From positions 124,001 to 188,000 of the forward strand of contig CAWGVZ010000020.1 in assembly GCA_963826035.1 (NCBI GenBank): a stretch of 64,000 nt of DNA, given 5' to 3'. This document shows positions 15,514-24,260 of this stretch, piece after piece; position 1 is the first letter of the stretch; the number at the start of each line of letters is the position of its first letter. This stretch comes from Actinophytocola sp963826035 (lineage in GTDB: Bacteria; Actinomycetota; Actinomycetes; Mycobacteriales; Pseudonocardiaceae). The position numbers and the translations under genes were made by a program. The notes under the pieces are model-generated. The model was not told the origin of the DNA. It was given only the letters and a program-made list of their open reading frames with translations, and made no database searches.

Positions 15514-16473
15514 ATGAAGATCAGTGTGGTGGCCGCGGCCAGGGAGGACGACCGGCCGGCGGCGGAGGCGCTCCGGTCGGCCGTGCTGGCCGATCGTCTC
15601 GGGTATGGCGAGGTGTGGTTGGGCGAGGGACCCACGTGGGACTCCTTCGTGCTGGCCACGGCGGTCGGCCTGGCCACCGAACGGATCGCGTTAACGGCCG
15701 GACCGATTCCCGTGTCCGTCCGGGATCCGGCCACCGTCGTGCGGGGTGCGGCCGGGGTCGAGGCGGTCATCGATCGCCCGGTGGGCGTCGCGCTCGGCAC
15801 GTCCAGCACCCGGGTGGTCGAGGGGGTGCACGGGCGGTCGCGGACCAAGCCCGTCGGCGACCTGCGGGCCTGTGCCGAGACGGTGGTCGCCCACCGGCGC
15901 GGCGAGTGGTTCGGCGCTACCGATGATCACGGGTTCCGCCGCCGGCTGGCACCGGCGACCGGACCGCTGACGATCGCGGCCTTCGGGGACAAGGCGATCG
16001 GGATCGCGGCGCGCTACGCCGACCGGATGCTGCTCGATCTGGTGACCACCGACCAGGTCCGCGAGCTGCGCGCCAAGCTCGACGCGGCCGCCGCGCGCCT
16101 CGGTCGCACGCCACCGCGGCTGGCCGCGTGGTTACCCGCGGCGATCGACCCGAACGAGGCGTCCAACACCCAGTTGCTGCGCAGCATCATCGGTTACTTC
16201 CCGGTGCGCGGATATCGGGAGGTGTTCCAGGCGGCCGGGTTCGGCGCGGCCATCGAGCTGGCCGAGAGCGGCGCCCAACCCGACCGGGTGCTGGCCGCGT
16301 TACCCGAGGACGCCGCGCGGGCCGTCGGTCTGGTCGGCGATCTCGACACCGTGCGGGCGCGGATCGCCGAGTACGCGGACGCCGGGCTCGACGAGATCGC
16401 CGTCCTCCCGGCCACGGCTGGCGATGCCGCCGGGGAGCGCACCCTGACCGCATTGGCGTCCATAGTGGACTGA
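15514..16473 (+). CDS. LLM-class flavin/F420-dependent oxidoreductase
   Basis: A 319-residue luciferase-like monooxygenase-fold protein. The start MKISVVAAAREDDRPAAEAL, the strand GYGEVWLGEGPTWDSFVLAT and the C-terminal DTVRARIAEYADAGLDEIAV are characteristic of the TIM-barrel LLM class, whose actinobacterial members mostly use F420. It is monocistronic or follows the SDR by 41 bp on the same strand. The substrate is unknown. There is a Gly-Thr-Ser loop (VALGTSSTRVVEG) where cofactor phosphate normally binds. Confidence 0.82.
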   Translation: MKISVVAAAREDDRPAAEALRSAVLADRLGYGEVWLGEGPTWDSFVLATAVGLATERIALTAGPIPVSVRDPATVVRGAAGVEAVIDRPVGVALGTSSTRVVEGVHGRSRTKPVGDLRACAETVVAHRRGEWFGATDDHGFRRRLAPATGPLTIAAFGDKAIGIAARYADRMLLDLVTTDQVRELRAKLDAAAARLGRTPPRLAAWLPAAIDPNEASNTQLLRSIIGYFPVRGYREVFQAAGFGAAIELAESGAQPDRVLAALPEDAARAVGLVGDLDTVRARIAEYADAGLDEIAVLPATAGDAAGERTLTALASIVD

Positions 16474-16554
16474 CTCAGTGGATTGACTCGTCGTGCACGG
16501 TTCACTCGGATGGGGCACGTTGGTAGATACCACCCGCCGAGTTAGGGGAACGCT

Positions 16555-18693
16555 GTGCGAGCAACCCTGTTCGGACTGTCCGTCGTTGTCGTGGCGAGCC
16601 TGACCGCTGCCGCACCCGCGGACGACGCACCGGGTGCGCCCGGCGCGCCCGCCGTGTACCAACCGGCCGACAAGCAGGGGTTCGGCACGGCTCGTGGCGG
16701 CGCGGAGAGTCCCGTGTGGTTCACGCTCGGCGGCGGCCGGCTGACCGAGGTGTTCTACCCAGACCTCAGCACGCCCGCCGTCCGCGAACTGCAACTGGTG
16801 GTGACCGACGGAAGGAGCTTCACCGAGCGCGCCCAGGACGTGGACGTGCGGACCGAGCAGGTCGGCGACCTCGCGTTCCGGCAGGTGGCGAAGGGCACCG
16901 GCTGGACGGCGGAACTCAGCTATGTCACCGACCCGCGCCGTGCCAGCCTGCTGGTCGACGTGGAGCTGCGGGCCGACCGGCCGCTGCGTGCCTACGTGCT
17001 GCACGACCCGGCGCTGTCCAGGGAGGGCGGCGACGACAGTGGCATCAGTGGTCGTGAGCTGGTGGCGTCCGACGCGGCCGCGGCGAGCGCGCTGGTCACC
17101 GGCCGCGGGTTCGCCGCCACGTCCACCGGCTACCTCGGCACGAGCGACGGCTGGACCGACCTGGCCGCCGATCACCGGATGGACTGGCGACACCACCGTG
17201 CCGGGCCCGGCAACGTCGTCCAGACCGGGCAGCTGCGGGTGGACGGCGTCCGGACGAAGCACGACACGCTGGTCCTCGGCTTCGGCGCCGACCGCGACGA
17301 GGCGGTACGCACGGCGAACCAGTCACTGAAGTCCGGCTTCCGGCAGGCCGCGACCGAGTATGCGAAGGGATGGCGCAACTACCTGGCCGACTTGAACGAG
17401 CCACCGGCGAGCGTGCGGACGCGACACGAGCGGGCGGTCTACCGGTCCTCGCTGCTGGTGCTGGCGGCTACGGAGGACAAGCGGCATCCGGGCGCGTACA
17501 TCGCCGCACCCGGGTTCCCGTGGGCGTTCGGGTTCGACCGGACGATCGCGCCGGAGTTCGGGTCCTACGCGCTGGTCTGGCCGAGGGACCTGTACCAGGT
17601 GGCGACCGGGCTGATCGCGGCCGGCGACCGGGCGGGCGCGCAGCGGGCGCTGGACTACATGATCGAGGTGCAACAGCAGCCCGACGGCCATCTGGCGCAG
17701 AACACCCGGGTCGACGGCACGCCGTACTGGACGAGTGTGCAGCTCGACGAGACCGCCGCGCCCATGCTCCTCGCCTGGCTTCTCGACCGCACCGACGAGT
17801 CCACACTGGATGGTCTGCGGCGCGCGGCGGAGTTCATGGTGACCTACGAGAAGGATGGCAACACCGCGCCGTGGACCGAACAGGAACGCTGGGAGAACCA
17901 GAGCGGCTACTCCCCCGCCACCATCGCCTCGGAGATCGCCGGCCTCGTGTGCCTGGCCGACCTGCTGACCCGGGCGGGCGACACGGCCGGCGCCGAGCGG
18001 TATCTGGCGATCGCCGACTCCTGGGCGGCGAAGGTGGAGCAGTGGACGGTCACCACCACGGGCCCGCTGTCGCCCGACCCGTACTACCTGCGACTGACGA
18101 AGGACGGGCAGCCCGATCAGGGCACCGCCTACAACCTGGGCGACAACAATCCGGGCGAGACCGACCAGCGCGCGGTGGTCGACCCGAGCTTCCTGGAACT
18201 GGTGCGGCTGGGCCTGCGCGCCCCGGACGACCCGGCCATCGTGAACACCCTCGCCGTGGTGGACCGCGAACTGGGCGACCGGACACCGGCCGGCCGGCTG
18301 TGGCACCGCTTCACGAGCGACGGCTACGGCGAACAGGCGAACGGCGGCCCGTGGAACGTGAACTGGCCGACCCCGGAACCCACCCGCACGTACGGCCGGC
18401 TGTGGCCGATCTTCGCGGGCGAACGCGGCGAGTACGACCTGCTGGCCGGCCACCCGGCGTCGGCCAGGACCCGCCTGGCGACGATCGCCGCCACGGCGAA
18501 CAGCGGTCTCATGCTGCCCGAACAGGTGTGGGACACCCGCCCACCGAATCTGCCGGCCGGCACCGGCACCACGTCGGCCACCCCGCTGGCCTGGACCCAC
18601 GCGCAGTACGTACGCCTGGCCTGGTCGATCGACGCCGGCGCCCCGGTCGAGCGGCCCTCGGTCGTGGTCTGCCGCTACCTGCCGGACTGCTGA
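16555..18693 (+). CDS. Secreted GH15 glucoamylase/glucodextranase
   Basis: A 712-residue exported glycoside hydrolase of family 15, which releases glucose from the non-reducing ends of alpha-glucans. The GTG start is preceded by AGGGGAA; the signal MRATLFGLSVVVVASLTAA is followed by a Pro/Ala linker. Residues ~35-270 form the N-terminal super-beta-sandwich (VWFTLGGGRLTEVFYPDLS), and ~280-690 the (alpha/alpha)6 barrel with YALVWPRDLYQVATGLIAAG, NTRVDGTPYWTSVQLDE and ENQSGYSPATIASEIAGL. The two-domain bacterial plan matches glucodextranases and bacterial glucoamylases. A hairpin repeat follows the gene. Confidence 0.92.
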   Translation: MRATLFGLSVVVVASLTAAAPADDAPGAPGAPAVYQPADKQGFGTARGGAESPVWFTLGGGRLTEVFYPDLSTPAVRELQLVVTDGRSFTERAQDVDVRTEQVGDLAFRQVAKGTGWTAELSYVTDPRRASLLVDVELRADRPLRAYVLHDPALSREGGDDSGISGRELVASDAAAASALVTGRGFAATSTGYLGTSDGWTDLAADHRMDWRHHRAGPGNVVQTGQLRVDGVRTKHDTLVLGFGADRDEAVRTANQSLKSGFRQAATEYAKGWRNYLADLNEPPASVRTRHERAVYRSSLLVLAATEDKRHPGAYIAAPGFPWAFGFDRTIAPEFGSYALVWPRDLYQVATGLIAAGDRAGAQRALDYMIEVQQQPDGHLAQNTRVDGTPYWTSVQLDETAAPMLLAWLLDRTDESTLDGLRRAAEFMVTYEKDGNTAPWTEQERWENQSGYSPATIASEIAGLVCLADLLTRAGDTAGAERYLAIADSWAAKVEQWTVTTTGPLSPDPYYLRLTKDGQPDQGTAYNLGDNNPGETDQRAVVDPSFLELVRLGLRAPDDPAIVNTLAVVDRELGDRTPAGRLWHRFTSDGYGEQANGGPWNVNWPTPEPTRTYGRLWPIFAGERGEYDLLAGHPASARTRLATIAATANSGLMLPEQVWDTRPPNLPAGTGTTSATPLAWTHAQYVRLAWSIDAGAPVERPSVVVCRYLPDC

Positions 18694-18721
18694 TGGGTGC
18701 CCGGGCCGCCCCGGCCGCACT

Positions 18722-18774
18722 GCCCTGAATGCCCCATTCGAGACGGTGAGCGTCGTCAATGCCTCATTCAGGGC
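18722..18774. repeat. Tripartite hairpin repeat, copy 1 (convergent junction)
   Basis: Outer arms GCCCTGAATG (18722-18731) and CATTCAGGGC (18765-18774) pair exactly. Inside are three small stems: GAATG-ccc-CATTC, GACG-gtgag-CGTC and AATG-cct-CATT. The TGA inside the right arm is the stop codon of the leftward PGPGW gene. It lies between two convergent genes and probably acts as a two-way terminator. Confidence 0.75.
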
Positions 18775-19193
18775 GGCGCCGGCCGGGTGCCGGGTGCCCG
18801 GCGGGCGCGCACTCGGCGGTAGCTCCAGATGAGCAGCGCGAACAGGATGATCCCCGACAGGATCAGGCTCGACCCGGTACTCCAGCCGCCCAGTGGCAGC
18901 CCGGGCACCGTGCCCCACACGATGCCCGCCGCGAACAGGCCGAGGCCCGCGCACACCGAACCGGCTATCCGCAGTGGAGAGGACACGCTGTCCTCCGCCG
19001 CCTTCATCGCGCGGTCGCGCACCGGGTCGACGTGCCGTTCCAACGCGGGGAACTCGGCCGCCAGGATCAGCAGGCCGGCCAGCACCAGCAGCAGCCCAGG
19101 GCCCGGCAGCACCAGCAACGCCACGCCGATCAGCAACACCGCCCCACCGGCGATCGCGATGGTCAGGCGTTTCAACTGCTTGCGCGCCGCCAT
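18768..19193 (-). CDS. PGPGW-family small membrane protein
   Basis: A 141-residue membrane protein with about four transmembrane helices in two pairs. The first hairpin contains LLVLPGPGLLLVLAGLLILA, the signature of the PGPGW family, followed by the amphipathic EFPALERHVDPVRDRAMKAAED. The second pair begins LRIAGSVCAGLGLFAAGIV and ends with a basic tail. The function of the family is unknown. The stop codon lies inside the hairpin repeat at 18722-18774. Confidence 0.82.
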   Translation of the reverse strand: MAARKQLKRLTIAIAGGAVLLIGVALLVLPGPGLLLVLAGLLILAAEFPALERHVDPVRDRAMKAAEDSVSSPLRIAGSVCAGLGLFAAGIVWGTVPGLPLGGWSTGSSLILSGIILFALLIWSYRRVRARRAPGTRPAPP

Positions 19194-19245
19194 GGAACCG
19201 TCTCCCGTCCTGGGTTCCCCCGATTGTTACCGCTCGACGGCGATC

Positions 19246-19371
19246 GTGCCCAGGGAGAACGAGTCGAATCAGGACAGCTCGGTAACCACCCGCGCCGCCG
19301 GACCGTGCTTCGCATCCCGGAACCGGCACTCGCCCACAGATGCAAGCGGTCGGTATCACCGGCCTACGCCA
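19246..19371 (-). pseudogene. Decayed tandem copy of nitronate monooxygenase 3' end
   Basis: This stretch repeats, with many substitutions and a ~9-12 bp gap, the last ~130 bp of the intact gene beside it (19374-19508). Shared blocks include GCCCAGGGA-AACG, CAGCTCG, ACCGCCGCCGG-like runs, CGGAA-CCGG, CGCCCACAG-TGCA and CGGTCGGT-TC-CCGGCC. It has no start and cannot make protein. The remaining ~50 bp (19194-19245) hold nothing I can name. Confidence 0.7.
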
Positions 19372-19391
19372 TCGGGCCCAGGGAAAACGGG

Positions 19392-20405
19392 TCAGGGCAG
19401 CTCGCTGGCCAGTGCGGTGACCACCGCAGCCGCCGGGCCGGTGTTCGCCTGCCGGAAGCCGGTGCCCGCCCACAGGTGCAGACGGTCGGTGTCGCCGGCC
19501 TTCGCGGCCGCCGTGCGCAGGCCGCGAGTCAGGTGGTGTACTGCCGGATAGCCGTCCGGCGCCTGGGACTGGTGCCGGTCGATGAAGCCGTTCCGCAGGC
19601 CGCGCGCCGGGCGGCCGGTGAAGGCCTTCGTCAGCACCGTCTCCGTGAACGACGGGTCGGCCAGCGCGTTCTTGTGGGTCTCGGCCGCGCCGCTCTCGTC
19701 GGTGCGCAGCAGTACGGTGCCGACCATGACGGCCGCGGCTCCGGCGGACAGCAGGTCCGCGACCCGCGCCGCGTCGGTGATCCCGCCCGTGGCGATCATC
19801 GGCGGACCGACGGCGCAGGAGCGGACCAGGTCCGGCAGCGGCACGTCCCGGATCGGGGTCGCCGGGTCGTGGACACCGCTGTGCGCGCCGGCGTCGCGAC
19901 CCTGCACCACCAGCCCGTCGGCACCCGCCTCGTGTGCGGCGGCCGCCTCGGCCGGGTTGGTCACGGTGATCAGCACCCGGGTGCCCGCGCGGCGCAGGGC
20001 GGTGACGACCGCCGGCGACGGGATACCGAACGTGAAGCTCACGACCGGCAACGGCGTCGCCAGCAGCAGGTCGATCTTGTCCTGCCAGTGGTCGTCGTCG
20101 TGGACCAGCGGGGCGTCGGCCAGGTCCAGGTCGTACGGCGCGCCCTCGGCCGCGATCTCCCGCGCGTACCGGCGGAACTCCGGCTCGGCGATCGGGGTGG
20201 GGCTCGGCACGAAGACGTTCATGCCGAACTCGACGCCGGCCAGCGCGTCCACCTCGGCCCGCACGGCCGTCGCCGTCTTGTAACCGGCGGCCAGGAACGC
20301 GAACCCACCCGCGTCCGTGACCGCCCGCACCAGCGCGGGCGTGCTCGCCCCACCGGCCATGGGCGCGGCGGCGATCGGCAGGTCGGTGCCCAACAGTTCA
20401 GTCAT
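19392..20405 (-). CDS. Nitronate monooxygenase-family FMN oxidoreductase
   Basis: A 337-residue TIM-barrel flavoprotein of the 2-nitropropane dioxygenase/nitronate monooxygenase family, which oxidises alkyl nitronates such as propionate-3-nitronate. The N-terminal strand PIAAAPMAGGASTPALVRAV, VSFTFGIPSP, the FMN-phosphate segments GADGLVVQGRDAGAHSG and MIATGGITDAARVADLLSAG, and AAAVMVGTVLL are clear. A partial, diverged copy of its 3' end lies directly downstream, so the gene's tail was once duplicated in tandem. It reads away from the YCII/ECF module at 20501. Confidence 0.88.
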   Translation of the reverse strand: MTELLGTDLPIAAAPMAGGASTPALVRAVTDAGGFAFLAAGYKTATAVRAEVDALAGVEFGMNVFVPSPTPIAEPEFRRYAREIAAEGAPYDLDLADAPLVHDDDHWQDKIDLLLATPLPVVSFTFGIPSPAVVTALRRAGTRVLITVTNPAEAAAAHEAGADGLVVQGRDAGAHSGVHDPATPIRDVPLPDLVRSCAVGPPMIATGGITDAARVADLLSAGAAAVMVGTVLLRTDESGAAETHKNALADPSFTETVLTKAFTGRPARGLRNGFIDRHQSQAPDGYPAVHHLTRGLRTAAAKAGDTDRLHLWAGTGFRQANTGPAAAVVTALASELP

Positions 20406-20500
20406 CGCGAGAATCTTCGCAGGTTTACGCTCCGCGTGTCCGGTCCGGTGTGGCGGTCTCGACGTCTCGGGTGCAAGGCACCGCCCAGAGAGGAACCACC

Positions 20501-20899
20501 ATGAAGTACATGATCATGTTGTTCGGATCGCAGCAGGACTACGACGTGCTCGCCGGCCGGCCGACCGACAAGCCGGCCATGACGCCGGAAGAGGTCTCGG
20601 CCATGCACGACTACCTGGGCAGCGTCAACCAGAAGCTGGTGGAGTCCGGCGAACTGGTCGACGCCCAGGGTCTCTCGGCCCCGGTACACGGGCGCCGGGT
20701 GCGGATCAGCCGCGGCGCGCCGGTGGTCACCGACGGACCGTACGCGGAGACCGAGGAGGTGCTCGCCGGCTTCACGATCGTCGAGTGCGACAGCTTCGAC
20801 CGGGCGACCGAGATCGCCGCGCAGTTCGCCGACCCCGACGCCGATGGCCAGTACGTGGACATTCGTCCGGTGGTCTCCAGCCACGAGGAACTGGACTGA
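20501..20899 (+). CDS. YCII-related (DGPF) protein, module 1
   Basis: A 132-residue YCII/DGPF-domain protein. It opens MKYMIMLFGSQQDYDVL and contains the naming motif as VVTDGPYAETEEVLAGF, with Tyr in place of Phe. AGAGAGGA precedes the ATG at good spacing; an in-frame GTG upstream at 20450 adds residues that do not fit the family. It lies 5 bp before an ECF42 sigma factor gene, the standard partner of these proteins. How the pair senses or what it controls is not known with certainty. Confidence 0.88.
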   Translation: MKYMIMLFGSQQDYDVLAGRPTDKPAMTPEEVSAMHDYLGSVNQKLVESGELVDAQGLSAPVHGRRVRISRGAPVVTDGPYAETEEVLAGFTIVECDSFDRATEIAAQFADPDADGQYVDIRPVVSSHEELD

Positions 20900-20904
20900 C
20901 AGCC

Positions 20905-22110
20905 GTGATCGAGGACCTGCTGCGCGCGCTGGCGCCGCAGGTCCTCGGCGCGCTGGTCCGCCGGTACGGCCACTTCGACACGGCCGAGGACGCCACGCAG
21001 GAAGCACTGCTCGCCGCCGCGAATCAATGGCCGGCCGGCCTGCCGGACAACCCACTCGGCTGGCTGATCACCGTGGCGTCCCGGCGGCTCACCGACCTGC
21101 TGCGCAGCGAGGCCGCCCGGCGCCGGCGCGAGGAGACGGTCGCGCAGGAGTGGGCGCTGCCGGCACCCGCACCAGCCGATGCGGACGACACGTTGATCCT
21201 GCTGTTCATGTGCGCCCATCCGGCGCTCGCACCGGCGTCGCAGATCGCGCTCACCCTCCGCGCGGTCGGCGGCCTGACCACCGCGGAGATCGCCCGCGCG
21301 TTCCTCGTGCCCGAAGCCACCATGACCCGCCGCATCACGCGCGCGAAACAGAAGATCAAGGACAGCGGCATCCCGTTCGCCCTGCCGGCCGACCGCGACG
21401 CCCGGCTCGCCGCCGTGCTGCACGTGCTGTACCTGATCTTCACGGAGGGCTACGCGGCGACGCTGGGCCCGAACCTGTACCGGGAAGAGCTGTCGGCCGA
21501 GGCGATCCGCCTGACCCGCCTGGCACACCGGGTGCTGCCGGACGACGGTGAGGTGGCCGGCCTCCTGGCGCTGATGCTGCTGACCGACGCCCGCCGCCCG
21601 GCCCGCACCGACGCCAACGGGATGATCGTCCCGATGGCCGAGCAGGACCGGTCGCGGTGGCAGGCCGACCAGATAGCCGAGGGTGTCGCGCTGGTGTCCG
21701 CCGCCCTGCCGAAGGGCGACACCGGCCCGTACCAGCTGCAGGCCGCCATCGCGGCGATCCACGACGAGGCGCCGAGCGCGGCCGAGACGGACTGGCCACA
21801 GATCCTCGCCCTGTACGACCTGCTCCTGGATCTCTCGGACAATCCGGTGGTCAGCCTGAATCACGCGGTGGCGCACGCGATGGTCCACGGCCCGGCGACC
21901 GCACTGGCCCGGCTGGCCGAGGACACGCGGCTGGCCGAGGATCACCGCTACCACACGGTGCGCGCCCACCTGCTGGAGCTGGCGGGCGACCACGACGCCG
22001 CCCGCGCCGCCTACGAGAAGGCGGCCGACCTCGCAACGAGCCTCCCCCACCAGCGCTACCTCCACGCCCGCGCCGCCCGCCTGGGCATGCCTGGAACGAC
22101 GCCTTGCTGA
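20905..22110 (+). CDS. ECF42-type RNA polymerase sigma factor, module 1
   Basis: A 401-residue extracytoplasmic-function sigma factor of the ECF42 type. Sigma2 covers roughly residues 1-75 (LVRRYGHFDTAEDATQEALL, NPLGWLITVASRRLTDLL) and sigma4 ~105-165 (LTLRAVGGLTTAEIARAFLV). A long helical C-terminal extension with TPR-like repeats (NPVVSLNHAVAHAMV, LLELAGDHDAARAAYEKA) is the hallmark of this group and probably replaces an anti-sigma factor. It follows the DGPF gene by 5 bp. The last eight residues (GMPGTTPC) and the stop are encoded by the hairpin repeat that begins at 22087, so that repeat has reshaped the protein's end. Confidence 0.9.
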   Translation: MIEDLLRALAPQVLGALVRRYGHFDTAEDATQEALLAAANQWPAGLPDNPLGWLITVASRRLTDLLRSEAARRRREETVAQEWALPAPAPADADDTLILLFMCAHPALAPASQIALTLRAVGGLTTAEIARAFLVPEATMTRRITRAKQKIKDSGIPFALPADRDARLAAVLHVLYLIFTEGYAATLGPNLYREELSAEAIRLTRLAHRVLPDDGEVAGLLALMLLTDARRPARTDANGMIVPMAEQDRSRWQADQIAEGVALVSAALPKGDTGPYQLQAAIAAIHDEAPSAAETDWPQILALYDLLLDLSDNPVVSLNHAVAHAMVHGPATALARLAEDTRLAEDHRYHTVRAHLLELAGDHDAARAAYEKAADLATSLPHQRYLHARAARLGMPGTTPC

Positions 22111-22143
22111 CGTTGAGCGTCAGTAAGGCGTCGTTCCAGGCAT
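22087..22143. repeat. Tripartite hairpin repeat, copy 2 (convergent junction)
   Basis: Left arm 22087-22112 (ATGCCTGGAACGACGCCTTG, then CTGACG) and right arm 22118-22143 pair at 25 of 26 positions around a 5-base loop. The left arm encodes the end and stop of the ECF42 gene. It lies between that gene and a convergent TetR gene and is the strongest hairpin in the window. Confidence 0.85.
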
Positions 22144-22162
22144 TCGACGGGCCGAGGCGGGA

Positions 22163-22723
22163 CTACCTTAAGGCGCGGCGGAGTTGGGCTTCCAGGTCGG
22201 CGCGTGCCAGGGGGTCGTCGCGCAGGACCGCCTGCATGATCAGGCCGCAGAGCAGCACGCCGAGCAGTTGGCCGGTCAACGCGTCGGTGCGGGCGCACAG
22301 CACCTCGGCGAGCGCGTCGTCCCAGGCCACGGCGGCCGCCCGCAATTGGGGGCGGTGCAGGGCCAGGACGTAGAGGTTGTACTCGGCGACCGTGTCGGTC
22401 CGCTTCTCCCCGATCGACCGGATGACGAAGTCGGCCAGCGCGACCGCCAGGTCCGCGTCCGGTGCCAGGCCGCGCTCCCACTCCCGCAGCGCCGCGACGC
22501 TGCGCTCGGCCGCCTGCTCGAGCGCCGCGGCCACCAGCTCGTCCAGCGACGCGAAGTGGTAGGTGGTCGACCCCAGCGGCACGCCGGCCGCGGCCGCCAC
22601 CTTGCGGTGCGTCAGCCCCTCGATGCCCTGCTCGGACACCACGGCGATGGCCGCACGGGCGATCCGCGCCCGCCGGTCCGGATCGGTGGGCCCACGCCCC
22701 TTCTTCACCCCCGGTACTCCCAT
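22163..22723 (-). CDS. TetR-family repressor of the choline-betaine operon (BetI-like)
   Basis: A 186-residue TetR regulator. Residues ~15-65 form the helix-turn-helix domain (RIARAAIAVVSEQGIEGLTH, VAAAAGVPLGSTTYHFASLD); the rest is the helical ligand domain. It is divergent from the betaine aldehyde dehydrogenase/choline dehydrogenase/BCCT genes, and an extended palindrome (22741-22781) lies between, so it is very likely the local repressor, as BetI is in Gram-negatives; the sequence is not close enough to name it BetI outright. The start at ATG 22723 is the one that leaves the operator outside the gene. Confidence 0.85.
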   Translation of the reverse strand: MGVPGVKKGRGPTDPDRRARIARAAIAVVSEQGIEGLTHRKVAAAAGVPLGSTTYHFASLDELVAAALEQAAERSVAALREWERGLAPDADLAVALADFVIRSIGEKRTDTVAEYNLYVLALHRPQLRAAAVAWDDALAEVLCARTDALTGQLLGVLLCGLIMQAVLRDDPLARADLEAQLRRALR

Positions 22724-22740
22724 GCCGCCACGGTACGCGA

Positions 22741-22781
22741 ATGTGGACGCTCGTACACAAAATGTGTACGCTTGTCCGCAT
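22741..22781. promoter_or_regulatory. Three-tier palindromic operator of the betaine operon
   Basis: The core GTACACA-AAA-TGTGTAC (22753-22769) is a perfect 7+7 palindrome. It is flanked symmetrically at 4-bp distance by GGAC/GTCC and, one base further, by ATG/CAT, giving a 41-bp dyad between the divergent TetR and dehydrogenase genes. The size suits a TetR operator bound by two dimers. Confidence 0.75.
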
Positions 22782-22808
22782 TTCCGTTCGGAGCGAGGTG
22801 GCCGTCGC

Positions 22809-24260
22809 ATGTCGGAACTGTTCGTCAACGGACGTTGGACCACGTCAGCGGCGCCGAGACGCCCGGTGGTCAACCCCGCGGACGGCTCCGAGTTGACGAC
22901 GGTCGCCGAGGCCACGGAGGCCGACGTGGACGCGGCCGTCGCGGCGGCGCGCGCGGCGTTCGACCACGGCCCGTGGCGATCCACCTCGGCCAGGGAGCGT
23001 GGCGACCTGCTGCGCGCGATAGCCGACCTGCTCGTCCGCGACCGCGAGGAACTGGCCGGCACGGAGAGCCGCGACACGGGCAAGACCGTGCGGGAGGGGC
23101 GGATCGACGTCGACGACGTGGCCGCCGTGTTCCGCTACTACGCGGGCCTCGCCGACTCCGACGCCGGGCGGGTGGTCGACACGGGCAACCCGAACGTGGT
23201 CAGCCGGGTGGTGCGTGAACCGGTGGGCGTGTGCGCGCTCATCGCGCCGTGGAACTACCCGCTGCTGCAGCTGTCGTGGAAGCTCGCGCCGGCGCTGGCG
23301 GCCGGGAACACGGTGGTGTGCAAGCCGAGCGAGGTCACCCCACTGTCCACTGTGCACCTCGTACGCCTCACCGCCGAGGCGGGTGTGCCGGCCGGCGTGG
23401 TCAACCTGCTGCTCGGCGCGGGGGCCACGGTCGGCGCCGCCATGGTCGCCCACCCGGGCGTGGACCTGGTCTCGTTCACCGGCGGGCTGGCCACCGGCCA
23501 GCGGATCATGGCGCTCGCCGCGCCCGGCGTGAAGAAGCTCGCGCTGGAGCTCGGCGGCAAGAACCCGAACGTGGTGTTCGCCGACGTCGACCTCGACACG
23601 GCCGTCGACAACGCGCTCACGGCCGCGTTCCTCCACTCCGGACAGGTCTGCTCGGCCGGCTCCCGGCTGATCGTGCACGAGTCGATCCACGACGAGTTCG
23701 TGGCCGAACTGGCCCGGCGGGCGGACCTGATCCGCCTCGGCCCCGGCGACGACGACGCCACCGAATGCGGTCCGCTCGTCTCGGCCGAGCACCGCGACAA
23801 GGTGGAACGGCACATCGCGCGGGCGGTCGCCGAGGGAGCGAAACTGGTTACCGGCGGCACCAGGCCGGACGGCGCAGGTTTCTTCCTGCGCCCCACGGTC
23901 TTCGCGGACTGTGACGCGAGCATGGCCATTGTCCGCGAGGAGGTCTTCGGCCCGGTGGTCACGGTCGAACGGTTCACCACGGAGGACGAGGCCGTCGCGC
24001 TGGCCAACGACACGGAGTACGGCCTGGCCGGTGCTGTGTGGTGCAACGACGCGTCCCGCGCGCAGCGGGTGGCGAACGCGCTGCGGCACGGCACCGTCTG
24101 GATCAACGACTTCCACCCGTACGTCCCGCAGGCGGAGTGGGGCGGGTTCGGCAAGTCCGGCATCGGGCGTGAACTGGGCCCGTCCGGTCTCGACGAGTAC
24201 CGCGAGGCCAAGCACATCTACCACAACATCAGTCCCGCACCGGCCGGGTGGTTCTCATGA
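22809..24260 (+). CDS. betB: Betaine aldehyde dehydrogenase
   Basis: A 483-residue NAD(P)-dependent aldehyde dehydrogenase that finishes choline oxidation by turning betaine aldehyde into glycine betaine. It has the substrate-entry PWNYPLLQLSWKLAPALAAG, the general-base Glu in KKLALELGGKNPNVVF and the catalytic Cys in HSGQVCSAGSR. The C-terminus SGIGRELGPSGLDEYREAKH is typical of betaine aldehyde dehydrogenases. Operon context (choline dehydrogenase and BCCT transporter directly after, TetR before) supports the substrate. The ATG at 22809 follows a GAGG. Its stop overlaps the next start as ATGA. Confidence 0.88.
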   Translation: MSELFVNGRWTTSAAPRRPVVNPADGSELTTVAEATEADVDAAVAAARAAFDHGPWRSTSARERGDLLRAIADLLVRDREELAGTESRDTGKTVREGRIDVDDVAAVFRYYAGLADSDAGRVVDTGNPNVVSRVVREPVGVCALIAPWNYPLLQLSWKLAPALAAGNTVVCKPSEVTPLSTVHLVRLTAEAGVPAGVVNLLLGAGATVGAAMVAHPGVDLVSFTGGLATGQRIMALAAPGVKKLALELGGKNPNVVFADVDLDTAVDNALTAAFLHSGQVCSAGSRLIVHESIHDEFVAELARRADLIRLGPGDDDATECGPLVSAEHRDKVERHIARAVAEGAKLVTGGTRPDGAGFFLRPTVFADCDASMAIVREEVFGPVVTVERFTTEDEAVALANDTEYGLAGAVWCNDASRAQRVANALRHGTVWINDFHPYVPQAEWGGFGKSGIGRELGPSGLDEYREAKHIYHNISPAPAGWFS

